Assembly: GCA_007130675.1 (NCBI GenBank)
Contig: SLSB01000270.1
Span: 1-8,733 of the forward strand
Source: Candidatus Hydrogenedentota bacterium
GTDB lineage: Bacteria; Hydrogenedentota; Hydrogenedentia; Hydrogenedentales; SLHB01
Direction: 5' to 3'
Length of the DNA: 8,733 nucleotides
Part shown: positions 1-6,783 of the stretch, piece by piece
How positions within the stretch are numbered: position 1 is the first letter of the stretch
Layout: each line of letters begins with the position of its first letter
The notes under the pieces: model-generated
What the model saw: only the letters and a program-made list of their open reading frames with translations
What the model was told of the DNA's origin: nothing
Database searches by the model: none
Translations under genes and position numbers: made by a program

Positions 1-411
1 GTGGAACTGGACATGAACGATGCGGGCGAGCTGTTCCGCCGTCATTCTGCGGTCATGGAAGACGCAAACGGCAGTTTCGCCTGGGTCGCCGCGTCGGGTG
101 TCAAAGACCTCACCACGCTGCGTCTGGGCGGTTTGTTTGATGACGGCGAGGCGACCTACACCGTGCGGCTGCATTTTTCCGAACCCGACGGCCTCGAAGC
201 GGGCGAGCGGGTGTTTGACGTGCACCTGCAGGGCGAGCGCGTTGCAGCCAACCTCGATATTGCGCGCGAAACCAACGGCGCCCGCCAGGGTATAGCGCGC
301 ACGTTCAGCGGCCTGCGCCTGGGCGAGGCATTACAGCTTGAGCTGAGACCGGCAAATGGTTCGGGGCATCCCCCTGTGCTCAGCGGAGTTGAAGTCCTTT
401 GGGAAGGCTGA
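1..411 (+). CDS. C-terminal part of a malectin-domain protein (5' end outside window)
   Basis: The reading frame is open from the first base and ends at a TGA at 409-411, giving 136 residues. The first codon is GTG, but no ribosome site can be seen, so I treat it as internal to a longer protein. Residues about 30-135 have the malectin/malectin-like pattern: YTVRLHFSEP, then GERVFDVHLQGE, then an ARTFSG strand, ending with PVLSGVEVLWEG. These correspond to the jelly-roll strands of the domain, which in the family binds carbohydrate or acts as a beta-sandwich module at the end of large extracellular proteins. What lies N-terminal (enzyme, beta-propeller or other) cannot be known from this window. 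It is followed by 141 bases of non-coding DNA and then nadB on the same strand. The family call is fairly secure; the ligand and the cell location are inference. Confidence 0.75.
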   Translation: MELDMNDAGELFRRHSAVMEDANGSFAWVAASGVKDLTTLRLGGLFDDGEATYTVRLHFSEPDGLEAGERVFDVHLQGERVAANLDIARETNGARQGIARTFSGLRLGEALQLELRPANGSGHPPVLSGVEVLWEG

Positions 412-539
412 CAGCCCAGCGCAGACGGCGCACATATACATGCAATGGCTCCGGGCCAAAACCTCCCGCGGCCATGGGCCATCCCGCGTCGACATTGCCG
501 TTTCGCGCATTCCCGCAATCAGGACACGGAAAATGCCGT

Positions 540-544
540 GGAGG
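540..544 (+). promoter_or_regulatory. Ribosome binding site of nadB
   Basis: GGAGG lies 8 bases before the ATG at 553. It decides the start of nadB. The same frame is open back to an ATG at 445, but the extra 36 residues are rich in Arg and Pro, match nothing in the family and have no ribosome site in front. Confidence 0.75.
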
Positions 545-552
545 CCGAGTGC

Positions 553-2190
553 ATGTGCATTGAAACAGACGTACTGGTAATCGGATGCGGCATTGCCGGC
601 GCGGCAGCAGCCCTGGGACTCGCCCAGGACCAGAAACGCAGGGTGCTCGTGGTCACGCGCGCTCCAAGCCCCGAGGAATCCAATACGCGGTACGCTCAAG
701 GCGGTATTGTCGGCCGCGGCCCCGAAGATTCCGCTGAACTCCTCGCACAAGACATCAAATCCGCCGGAGGCCAGCGTTGCCTCCCGGATGCCGTGCGCAT
801 ACTGGTCGAAGAAGGGCCGGAAGTACTCAACCGGGTGCTCATCGAGGGTGCGGAAGTCCAGTTCAAACGTGAGAAAGAAGGCAGTCTTGCCTATGCACGC
901 GAAGGCGGGCACTCGACACGGCGCATACTTCATGTGGGCGACACCACCGGCCATGCCATAGCCGGGGCCTTGATTCACCAGCTAAAACAATTGCCCAACG
1001 TCACGTTGTGGACGGACGTGACGGCGGTGGATCTGATCACTTCGGCCCATCACGATCAGGATCCGCTGGCGCTCTACGCCCCAGTCCAGTGCTATGGCGC
1101 CTATATCCTTGATGTGAAGGAACGAACAGTGCATCGTGTGCTGGCCCGCGCCACGGTGCTGGCCACGGGCGGATTGGGCCGAATCTACCGGCACACCACC
1201 AATCCCGAGGGCGCGCGCGGAGACGGTTTGGCGATGGCTTATCGCGCGGGAGCGCATGTCATCAATGCCGAATACGTCCAATTCCACCCGACAACCCTCG
1301 CGGTGCCCGGCGCCGAAAACTTTCTGATTTCCGAAGCGCTGCGAGGCGAAGGCGCGCACCTGTACACGCCCGATGGACGCCATTTCATGGAACAGTACTC
1401 ACCCGAGTGGGGGGATCTCGCACCCCGCGACATCGTGGCGCGCGCCATTCATACCGAGATGATTACGCACGGCTATCCCTACGTATTTCTGGACGTGGCG
1501 ACACACGGAAATGCAAACAGCATTCGCGAGCGATTCCCAACCATCTATACAACATGCCGCGACGCAGGAATCGAAATCACGACCGAGCCAATCCCCGTCG
1601 TTCCCGCCGCCCACTACTTCTGTGGGGGCGTCCGCGTCGACGAGTGGGGCCGCACCACTGTCGAGCACCTGTACGCCGTGGGAGAGGTCTCATGCACGGG
1701 CGTCCACGGAGCCAACCGACTCGCGAGCACCTCGCTACTGGAAGGTTTGGTTTGGGGCGACCGGGCAGCGCGGGACATTGCCTCGCGGAGTGATCTCGAA
1801 GTTGTGTCTAAAGACAGAATTCCGCCATGGGAAGATGTCGGAAACCACCGCGAGCCTGACCCGGCGCTTATTCATCGAGATCGGCGCACCATCCAAGACA
1901 CCATGTGGCTCTACGTGGGCCTGGCACGCAACACCCACCGCCTGGCGAGGGCACTTAACGATCTGGACCACCTCTCCAATGTGATCGAGAGGTTCTATCG
2001 CGGGACCCGGCTCAACGATGAACTCATCGGTTTGCGGAACATGGTCCAAGCCGCACGAATCATTACCCAGGCCGCTTGGCACAACCGCAGCTCGTGCGGA
2101 ACGCATTATCGAGAGGACGCCCAAGAACACAACGGGCCCGCCACCTATGACCACAACGAACCTCACTGGAAACAAGGGATTGAGTTTTGA
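553..2190 (+). CDS. nadB: L-aspartate oxidase (NadB)
   Basis: This flavoenzyme oxidises L-aspartate to iminoaspartate, the first step of de novo NAD synthesis, in the cytoplasm; NadA then condenses the product with dihydroxyacetone phosphate to quinolinate. The protein has 545 residues, close to the usual 530-550. The FAD-binding GCGIAG is at 11-16, directly after the start. NTRYAQGGI (44-52) and REGGHSTRRILH (106-117) are NadB signatures. Residues matching the Escherichia coli active site are present: His235 in HPTTL, Arg282 in APRD, His344 in AAHYFCGGV and Arg379 in GANRLAS. The family fold also includes succinate dehydrogenase flavoproteins, but the SEALRGEGA segment, the short C-terminal helical domain and the closing GTHYRED motif favour NadB. 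The start at 553 is chosen from GGAGG at 540-544. No nadA or nadC is in the window, so the pathway must be completed elsewhere. The stop is TGA. Confidence 0.93.
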   Translation: MCIETDVLVIGCGIAGAAAALGLAQDQKRRVLVVTRAPSPEESNTRYAQGGIVGRGPEDSAELLAQDIKSAGGQRCLPDAVRILVEEGPEVLNRVLIEGAEVQFKREKEGSLAYAREGGHSTRRILHVGDTTGHAIAGALIHQLKQLPNVTLWTDVTAVDLITSAHHDQDPLALYAPVQCYGAYILDVKERTVHRVLARATVLATGGLGRIYRHTTNPEGARGDGLAMAYRAGAHVINAEYVQFHPTTLAVPGAENFLISEALRGEGAHLYTPDGRHFMEQYSPEWGDLAPRDIVARAIHTEMITHGYPYVFLDVATHGNANSIRERFPTIYTTCRDAGIEITTEPIPVVPAAHYFCGGVRVDEWGRTTVEHLYAVGEVSCTGVHGANRLASTSLLEGLVWGDRAARDIASRSDLEVVSKDRIPPWEDVGNHREPDPALIHRDRRTIQDTMWLYVGLARNTHRLARALNDLDHLSNVIERFYRGTRLNDELIGLRNMVQAARIITQAAWHNRSSCGTHYREDAQEHNGPATYDHNEPHWKQGIEF

Positions 2191-2338
2191 CGCGTGGCCA
2201 GAATCCCTGCCCGCACCCCGGTCACTTCTCTCACTTGTTTGACGAGCTCTGCCCGGTTATCCTCCACGTAATGCAGAACTGAGAGCGAATCGCGGGGAAG
2301 AACGTCATCGGCTGGAAACCAGCGGGAAGGAGACCAAG

Positions 2339-3742
2339 ATGGCGGAATTGATGGGGAGTGTTGGTGCGGCGTGCGTGTTGATACCTATCTTGTTGATCGT
2401 TTCAAAGGGCATCCGCCGGATGGTGCGCATCTTTGACGCCCTGTATCTGCCCACTGCCATTATCGCGGGGACGCTTGGCTTGATCCTTGGTCCGCAGGTG
2501 CTGGGCCGAGCATTCTCAGAAGGGACGCTTCTATCGCATGGCGTCTTCCCCGAGGCCGTCTTCGAGGTTTGGGAGCAGATGCCGAAACTGCTGATCAGCG
2601 TGGTGTTTGCGGGGCTGTTTATCGGCAAACCAATGCCGGGTCTGCGGACGGTGTGGCAAATGGGCGGGCCCCAAGTCTTGATGGGTTTCACGATTTCGTT
2701 TGGGCAGTATGCCGTGGGCCTGGCGACTGTTCTATTCCTGCTCATGCCCCTCTATGACATTAATCCGCTGACGGGGGTGCTGCTCGAGATATCACTTTCA
2801 GGCGGTCACGGCACCGCCGCCGGCCTTGCGCCCACCTTTGCGGAATTGGGGTTCGAAGAGGGCCAGGACCTCGCACTCGGACTCGCCACCATCGGACTGA
2901 TCGCCGGCGTCGTGCTGGGCACGGTGTTTGTCAACTACGCCGTGCGCAGCAGCCGCATCACACTGGTGCGCAAACAGACAACCGAAGGCGATGAAGGTTA
3001 CGAATTGTCGGCCATTCAGGAAAACGAAGACCCCGAACACAAGAAACCGCCCACCACCACGGCCGATCCGCTCTCGTTGCATCTGGGATTGGTAGCAACC
3101 GCCATCGCCTTGGGATATCTGCTGCTAAAGACCCTGCAATTTCTTGAACAGCATACCTGGGGCGCGTATACCGGCGAGCTGGTGGGCTATGTGCCGCTGT
3201 TCCCGATGGCGATGATCGGCGGCGCCGTTCTGCAGGCCCTGATCGGCATGACCGGGTTGCAGCAATACGTCAGCCGCGATCTCGTCAATCGCATCAGCGG
3301 CACCGCACTGGATTTCATCATTGTTTCGGCCATGGCCACCCTGTCGCTGACCAGCATCGGGCAAAACTGGCAGCCGTTCGTCATTCTTGCCGCCATAGGC
3401 TTGGCATGGACCGTATTCTGCTTCTGGGTGCTTGCTCCGCGCATGATTCCCGACCGCTGGTTCGAGAAGGGCATAGGCGACTTCGGGCAGGGTATGGGCA
3501 TGGCCGTGAGCGGACTGCTTCTCATGCGCATCGCCGACCCCGAGAACAAAAGCCGCGCCCTCGAGAGTTTCGGCTACAAACAGCTGCCCTACGAGCCCTT
3601 TCTTGGCGGAGGGTTGCTCACGGCGCTCGCCCTGCCGCTCTGCGCACGGCTGGGTCCCGGCGTCCTGCTCGTGGTGACGGCCGTAGGCTGCGTGGCCAGC
3701 GTGGCGGTGGGCATCATGCTGTTCCGAAAAGACCAAAATTGA
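2339..3742 (+). CDS. Sodium/glutamate symporter, GltS (ESS) family
   Basis: This is an inner-membrane secondary transporter. Characterised members of the family take up glutamate with sodium. It has 467 residues, about 65 more than E. coli GltS (about 400). Hydrophobic stretches fill both halves (for example 9-22, 35-50, 82-96, 112-137, 180-200, then 248-268, 285-304, 324-340, 345-366, 384-398, 422-437, 441-462), separated by a charged, hydrophilic loop at about 203-244. The family signature GGHGTAAG is at 155-162 in the first half. The second half carries DFGQGMGMAVSGLLLMRIAD (381-400) followed by PENKSRALESFGYK, the usual place of the second re-entrant segment. AAGGAG at 2327-2332 lies 6 bases before the ATG. 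The gene follows nadB by 148 bases on the same strand. The family is clear; the true substrate (glutamate, aspartate or another organic acid) is not shown, so I give no symbol. Confidence 0.85.
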   Translation: MAELMGSVGAACVLIPILLIVSKGIRRMVRIFDALYLPTAIIAGTLGLILGPQVLGRAFSEGTLLSHGVFPEAVFEVWEQMPKLLISVVFAGLFIGKPMPGLRTVWQMGGPQVLMGFTISFGQYAVGLATVLFLLMPLYDINPLTGVLLEISLSGGHGTAAGLAPTFAELGFEEGQDLALGLATIGLIAGVVLGTVFVNYAVRSSRITLVRKQTTEGDEGYELSAIQENEDPEHKKPPTTTADPLSLHLGLVATAIALGYLLLKTLQFLEQHTWGAYTGELVGYVPLFPMAMIGGAVLQALIGMTGLQQYVSRDLVNRISGTALDFIIVSAMATLSLTSIGQNWQPFVILAAIGLAWTVFCFWVLAPRMIPDRWFEKGIGDFGQGMGMAVSGLLLMRIADPENKSRALESFGYKQLPYEPFLGGGLLTALALPLCARLGPGVLLVVTAVGCVASVAVGIMLFRKDQN

Positions 3743-3746
3743 TCCC

Positions 3747-3786
3747 GCATACGCATCCGGTTCTTAAGGCTGTTCATGCGTATTGC
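3747..3786 (+). terminator. Hairpin directly after the symporter stop, possible terminator
   Basis: ATACGCAT (3749-3756) and ATGCGTAT (3776-3783) form a perfect 8-base inverted repeat, extended by GC/GC at 3747-3748 and 3785-3786 with one bulged T, around a 19-base loop. It begins 4 bases after the TGA of the symporter gene. There is no clear T run afterwards, so a Rho-independent terminator is only one reading; an mRNA 3'-end stabilising hairpin fits equally well. Confidence 0.4.
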
Positions 3787-3859
3787 CCCAATCGCCGAGT
3801 AGGTTCAAAGAAAGTAACGCAAACCCTTCGGCTCTTGGGGCGCAGTTCTTCTCTTTGAA
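3785..3859 (+). other. Two interleaved stems with pseudoknot topology
   Basis: GCCCCAA (3785-3791) pairs with TTGGGGC (3835-3841), and this stem can continue with GAG (3797-3799) on CTC (3832-3834) after a 5-base bulge. TTCAAAG (3804-3810) pairs with CTTTGAA (3853-3859). The arms alternate (A, B, A', B'), so as RNA they could form an H-type pseudoknot. Each 7-base match alone could be chance. The first arm overlaps the foot of the preceding hairpin by two bases. Confidence 0.3.
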
Positions 3860-3935
3860 ACACCCAGCAGGTGAGATAGCAAATTGGATAGCGAACGCCA
3901 AACGAACGAGGGCCGCTATCATTGTGTTTTCCGGA

Positions 3936-4100
3936 GCGCCGAAGGCGCGGAAACATACCAGCCTGCCTGCGGCACACAGGTGGCGCGGTCGTGAGAGCCC
4001 CGTCATGGGGGAAATGGGCGGCTGGCTGATGTCACGAGCCTTCGGCCCTTGTCGCTTGTGTTGCTTCCTTTTCCCTGGTATGTTACCGCGCCGTTGGCGC
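3936..4100. repeat. Large inverted repeat with hairpin arms (REP/BIME-like)
   Basis: The 26 bases at 4075-4100 match the reverse complement of 3936-3961 at 23 positions; the first ten bases of the arm (CTGGTATGTT) are identical. Each arm is itself a small hairpin: GCGCC-GAA-GGCGC at 3936-3948 and CGCGCC-GTT-GGCGCG at 4087-4101. The arms are 113 bases apart, and the spacer contains a few short dyads (CCCC/GGGG at 3998-4010, CGTGA/TCACG). Two palindromic units in opposite orientation between genes is the layout of a bacterial interspersed mosaic element. No transposase or RAYT gene is in the window. Confidence 0.5.
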
Positions 4101-4164
4101 GAAAGGCGGGGCGATGATGAGGGCGAGCGCGTCATATGGCGACGCCTCTGCTTTCATCGATGCT

Positions 4165-4190
4165 TACCCGGCGATTCCGGGTATTGTTCT
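4165..4190 (+). terminator. Terminator-like hairpin upstream of the phosphoesterase gene
   Basis: ACCCGG (4166-4171) and CCGGGT (4177-4182) form a perfect 6-base stem around CGATT, extended by T4165-A4183. The stem is followed by ATTGTTCTTC, which is T-rich though not a pure T run. It could end transcripts reading through the structured region before the next gene. It is short, so the call is tentative. Confidence 0.4.
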
Positions 4191-4259
4191 TCAAACGCGC
4201 GTCGTTCACAGTGTATGGTATATTCGTAGATGCTTACTGCAACGAGAGGACGTTTGATC

Positions 4260-5174
4260 ATGCGACATGAAACATCAAGATGGGTCATTCACCGCAGGGA
4301 CTTTTTGAAATCGTCGTTGGCCGCCGCTTTTCTTGCCGGGCATGCAGCGACAGCCTCCGATAGCGCCCCGAAACTATCGTTTGGCATCGTTACGGATTCC
4401 CATTACGCGGATATCGACACGCGGGGAACACGCCATTACCGTGAATCTCTGGCGAAAATGCGCGAATGCGTAGACCTGATGAACGACAAGCAGGTGGACT
4501 TTGTCGTCGAATTAGGAGATTTCAAAAACGGCGCGGAAACGGACAACATCGAGCACCTCCGGGCCATCGAGTCGGTCTATGCCACATTCGATGGACCGCG
4601 TTATCATGCGCTCGGCAACCACGACATGGACAGCATCTCGAAAGCTGCGTTCAAACAAAACGTTGAGAACACCGGCATCCCGAGAGAGCGAACCTACTAT
4701 TCTTTCGACCGAAACGGGGTGCATTTCGCGGTTCTTGACGCCAATTTCCGTTCCGACGGCGAGGACTATGACAGCGGCAACTTCGAATGGACCGACGCGA
4801 ACGTTCCCGAGGCCCAGCTTGAATGGCTCGCAGGCGACCTGAAACAGGCGGCCAAACCATCCATCATTTTTCTACATCAGTTGCTCGACAGAGACAGCGG
4901 GTCGCACTATGTGCGCAATGCGAAAGACGTGCGCGAGGTTTTAAACAAAAACGGAAATGTCATCGCCGTCTTTCAGGGCCACAACCACGCCGGCCACTAC
5001 GCGCAGGTAGAAGGCATCCATTACTACACCCTCAAGGCGATGGTGGAAGGTTCCGGTGAAGAGAACAACTCCTACGCCATTGTCGAGGTGTTGCCCGAAG
5101 CATCCCTCACCGTCACCGGCTACCGCAAGGCATCGAGCACGGAATTGAAGACTCATGCCGAGCCGCGGTCATAG
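4260..5174 (+). CDS. Tat-exported calcineurin-like metallophosphoesterase, ADPRM-like
   Basis: This protein of 304 residues has all five conserved blocks of the metallophosphoesterase fold: D46-S-H48, G86-D87, G119-N120-H121-D122, H206 in FLHQ, and G240-H241-N242-H243. These residues bind two metal ions in the family and hydrolyse phosphomono- or diesters. The N-terminus carries a twin-arginine signal, HRRDFLKSS at 11-19, followed by a short hydrophobic stretch and an Ala-rich end near 30-33, so the mature enzyme should be folded in the cytoplasm and exported. The stretch VTDSHYAD with a following RHYRESL and VDFVVELGDF resembles manganese-dependent ADP-ribose/CDP-alcohol diphosphatases; that subfamily and any substrate are inference. 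The ATG at 4260 has GAGAGGA at 4244-4250, 9 bases upstream, and puts the RR motif at residue 12. An in-frame ATG at 4230 would add ten residues and is less likely. The stop is TAG. Confidence 0.85.
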   Translation: MRHETSRWVIHRRDFLKSSLAAAFLAGHAATASDSAPKLSFGIVTDSHYADIDTRGTRHYRESLAKMRECVDLMNDKQVDFVVELGDFKNGAETDNIEHLRAIESVYATFDGPRYHALGNHDMDSISKAAFKQNVENTGIPRERTYYSFDRNGVHFAVLDANFRSDGEDYDSGNFEWTDANVPEAQLEWLAGDLKQAAKPSIIFLHQLLDRDSGSHYVRNAKDVREVLNKNGNVIAVFQGHNHAGHYAQVEGIHYYTLKAMVEGSGEENNSYAIVEVLPEASLTVTGYRKASSTELKTHAEPRS

Positions 5175-5217
5175 CGGCACGAATTACCCCTAGAAGAACA
5201 ACGAAACGGAGCAGGGC

Positions 5218-5241
5218 TCCGGCCCGTGCGTCGGGGCCGGA
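5218..5241. terminator. Probable bidirectional terminator between convergent genes
   Basis: CCGGCCC (5219-5225) and GGGCCGG (5234-5240) form a perfect 7-base stem with an 8-base loop, extended by T5218-A5241. It lies 44 bases after the phosphoesterase stop and 74 bases beyond the stop of the convergent Fe-S gene. There is no strong T run on either side, so the call rests on stem strength and position. A weaker dyad, ACAGC/GCTGT, follows at 5257-5272. Confidence 0.5.
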
Positions 5242-5314
5242 AACATTTCATTGCTAACAGCCTCCTTGCTGTCCGTGGTCGAGCAATCGCGCAATCTTCC
5301 GCGGTCTCATTTCG

Positions 5315-6751
5315 CTAGAGAAGAATCCACGCGAGCAGCGATGCGCATAGGGCCGCCGACATTACGTAGAGCCCGGCGCGTTTGGCGGCCAGGGCTCCCG
5401 GCGCGTCGTTGAAAAGTCTGCGCCGGTACCACCACACGAGACCCCCCAACAACAAGAGCATTACCGCACCCAGCACGGGCAATCCGGCAAGATCACCTGG
5501 CGGCGTCGAGCCTTCGTTGTATTGCGCAAGGTAATCGAGGCCTCTGGGATCGCGCAGGCTGCCGGGCAGATATCCGGCCCACGTGCTCATTTTGGCCGCA
5601 CCCTTTGCGACATGTCCCAATGCCACAAGCGGGGCGGCAGCGGTCGCCGCGATGGTCAGGAGGCGGGTCAGGCTACCGCGATAGCCCAAGGCATACGCAC
5701 ACCCCGCAGTGACCCCCCAGAACAGAAGGGGCAACAGCAGCAGGAACCACAGCGCCTCGAACCAGCCAAAACTGATGTCCGGAGCGAATCCGTTCAGCCA
5801 GGTGGGAACGCCTTTGCTCCACGGTACCAGCACTCTTACTTCTTCCAGCACCTTGTGAAGCACCAGACCCGTAGCAGTAAGCACGAAGACGGTTTCATAC
5901 GGTTGCAGCAGCATGGATTGACGTGAGCCTGCCGTGGATTTCGCCAAGCCCACCCCGATGTTGTCGTACGGACAGACTTTGGCGCATTGCATGCACAAGA
6001 CACAACCGTCGGCGGGATTGCGATTGAACGGCGCTATCTGTGACGGACAGCTCCGCTTGTCGAAACGGTCGCGAAGCGCCGGGTCAACGCATTCCCGGGT
6101 GGTGCAGTCTATACAGACTTCCGGGTCACGAACATCCAGTTGCAGGGAGGTGAAGCGGCCGTATACGGCCAAGAGCGCCTTGGCAGGGCAAAAACTGTGG
6201 CAAAACGAGCGCGGCCGCCTGTAGATTACGCCGGTCACGAAGGCCATCATTCCCAGAACAAGCAGCATATAGGCAGTAAGATAGGGCACACGGTGCATGC
6301 TCATGCCGGCCACTACGACCTGCAACACTACGTACGCGATGACCACAAACCAGCCCGCACGCAGCCACGTCCCGAGTTCGCCCTGCGGCACGCGTGTCCA
6401 GACGGCAAGCCGATACCCTGCGCGGTTAAGCAGTTCCATTGGGCAGACCGTGCACCAGGCGCGCCCGAATGCAAGCGCGATTACCACCATAACCGGCCAC
6501 CACAAGCCCCAGACTGCCAGGGTCGTCAGATTGGTCTTGCGCAAAATCAACAAGTCGGCATTCGAGCTGTCTCTGCCAATATTCCAACCCACATAACCCA
6601 GCCAGATTGCGATACCCAGCATCACAACCTGGATTCCTACCGGAAACCAAGATGCGCGCAACAGGGCTCGCCCGGGAACGGTTGCCAAAAGGTCGCCGCG
6701 GAGCCATGACCGCCTGCCATGAGTGCGCTGCACTTCGGAAATTCCCTCCAT
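5315..6751 (-). CDS. Polytopic membrane 4Fe-4S protein (Fer4_5 / NapH-CcoG-like)
   Basis: The protein has 478 residues and about nine hydrophobic segments (roughly 36-58, 78-97, 133-150, 157-176, 286-298, 331-350, 361-380, 425-441, 460-477). Iron-sulfur motifs sit between them: C100-TV-C103-P after the second segment, C184-HSF-C188-P, then C213-ID-C216 with C221 and C235-P, and a classical ferredoxin motif C250-x2-C253-x2-C256-x3-C260-P. The CxxCP in a membrane context is typical of the Fer4_5 domain in NapH, NosR and CcoG relatives, which pass electrons across or along the membrane. The C213-C235 set is widely spaced, unlike a simple second CxxCxxCxxxCP. His299 and His380 lie in or beside membrane segments and might bind a cofactor, which is speculation. 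AGGAG at 6761-6765 is 9 bases before the ATG. The PadR gene ends 32 bases upstream on the same strand, so co-transcription is likely. Redox partner and substrate are unknown. Confidence 0.8.
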   Translation of the reverse strand: MEGISEVQRTHGRRSWLRGDLLATVPGRALLRASWFPVGIQVVMLGIAIWLGYVGWNIGRDSSNADLLILRKTNLTTLAVWGLWWPVMVVIALAFGRAWCTVCPMELLNRAGYRLAVWTRVPQGELGTWLRAGWFVVIAYVVLQVVVAGMSMHRVPYLTAYMLLVLGMMAFVTGVIYRRPRSFCHSFCPAKALLAVYGRFTSLQLDVRDPEVCIDCTTRECVDPALRDRFDKRSCPSQIAPFNRNPADGCVLCMQCAKVCPYDNIGVGLAKSTAGSRQSMLLQPYETVFVLTATGLVLHKVLEEVRVLVPWSKGVPTWLNGFAPDISFGWFEALWFLLLLPLLFWGVTAGCAYALGYRGSLTRLLTIAATAAAPLVALGHVAKGAAKMSTWAGYLPGSLRDPRGLDYLAQYNEGSTPPGDLAGLPVLGAVMLLLLGGLVWWYRRRLFNDAPGALAAKRAGLYVMSAALCASLLAWILL

Positions 6752-6783
6752 TCATCGCGTCTCCTGTGTTTTTCGGGTAGCCG

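Larger units (their letters stand above)
3743..4259 (+). other. Structured intergenic region without a convincing gene
   Basis: More than 500 bases separate the symporter stop from the phosphoesterase start. The longest forward frame here (3783-4229, 148 codons) has no ribosome site, an implausible Arg/Cys/Trp-rich composition and no recognisable domain; reverse frames are no better. What the region does hold is inverted repeats: 3747-3786, the interleaved pair inside 3785-3859, the REP-like pair 3936-4100 and the terminator-like hairpin 4165-4183, each listed separately. Such a density suggests an intergenic repeat element or untranslated RNA rather than protein coding. Confidence 0.6.

Noticed and set aside
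445..552. Longer nadB start at the ATG at 445, adding 36 residues
   Set aside because: No ribosome site precedes it, the extra residues do not resemble any NadB N-terminus, and the start at 553 has GGAGG 8 bases upstream and puts the FAD-binding motif at the usual place.
2305..3736. Minus-strand frames opposite the symporter gene
   Set aside because: They are antisense to a clear GltS-family protein and show no domain of their own.
3783..4229. A 148-codon forward frame and overlapping reverse frames between the symporter and the phosphoesterase
   Set aside because: There is no ribosome site, the composition is odd (many Arg, Cys, Trp), and the frame runs through nested inverted repeats. I found no domain in any frame.
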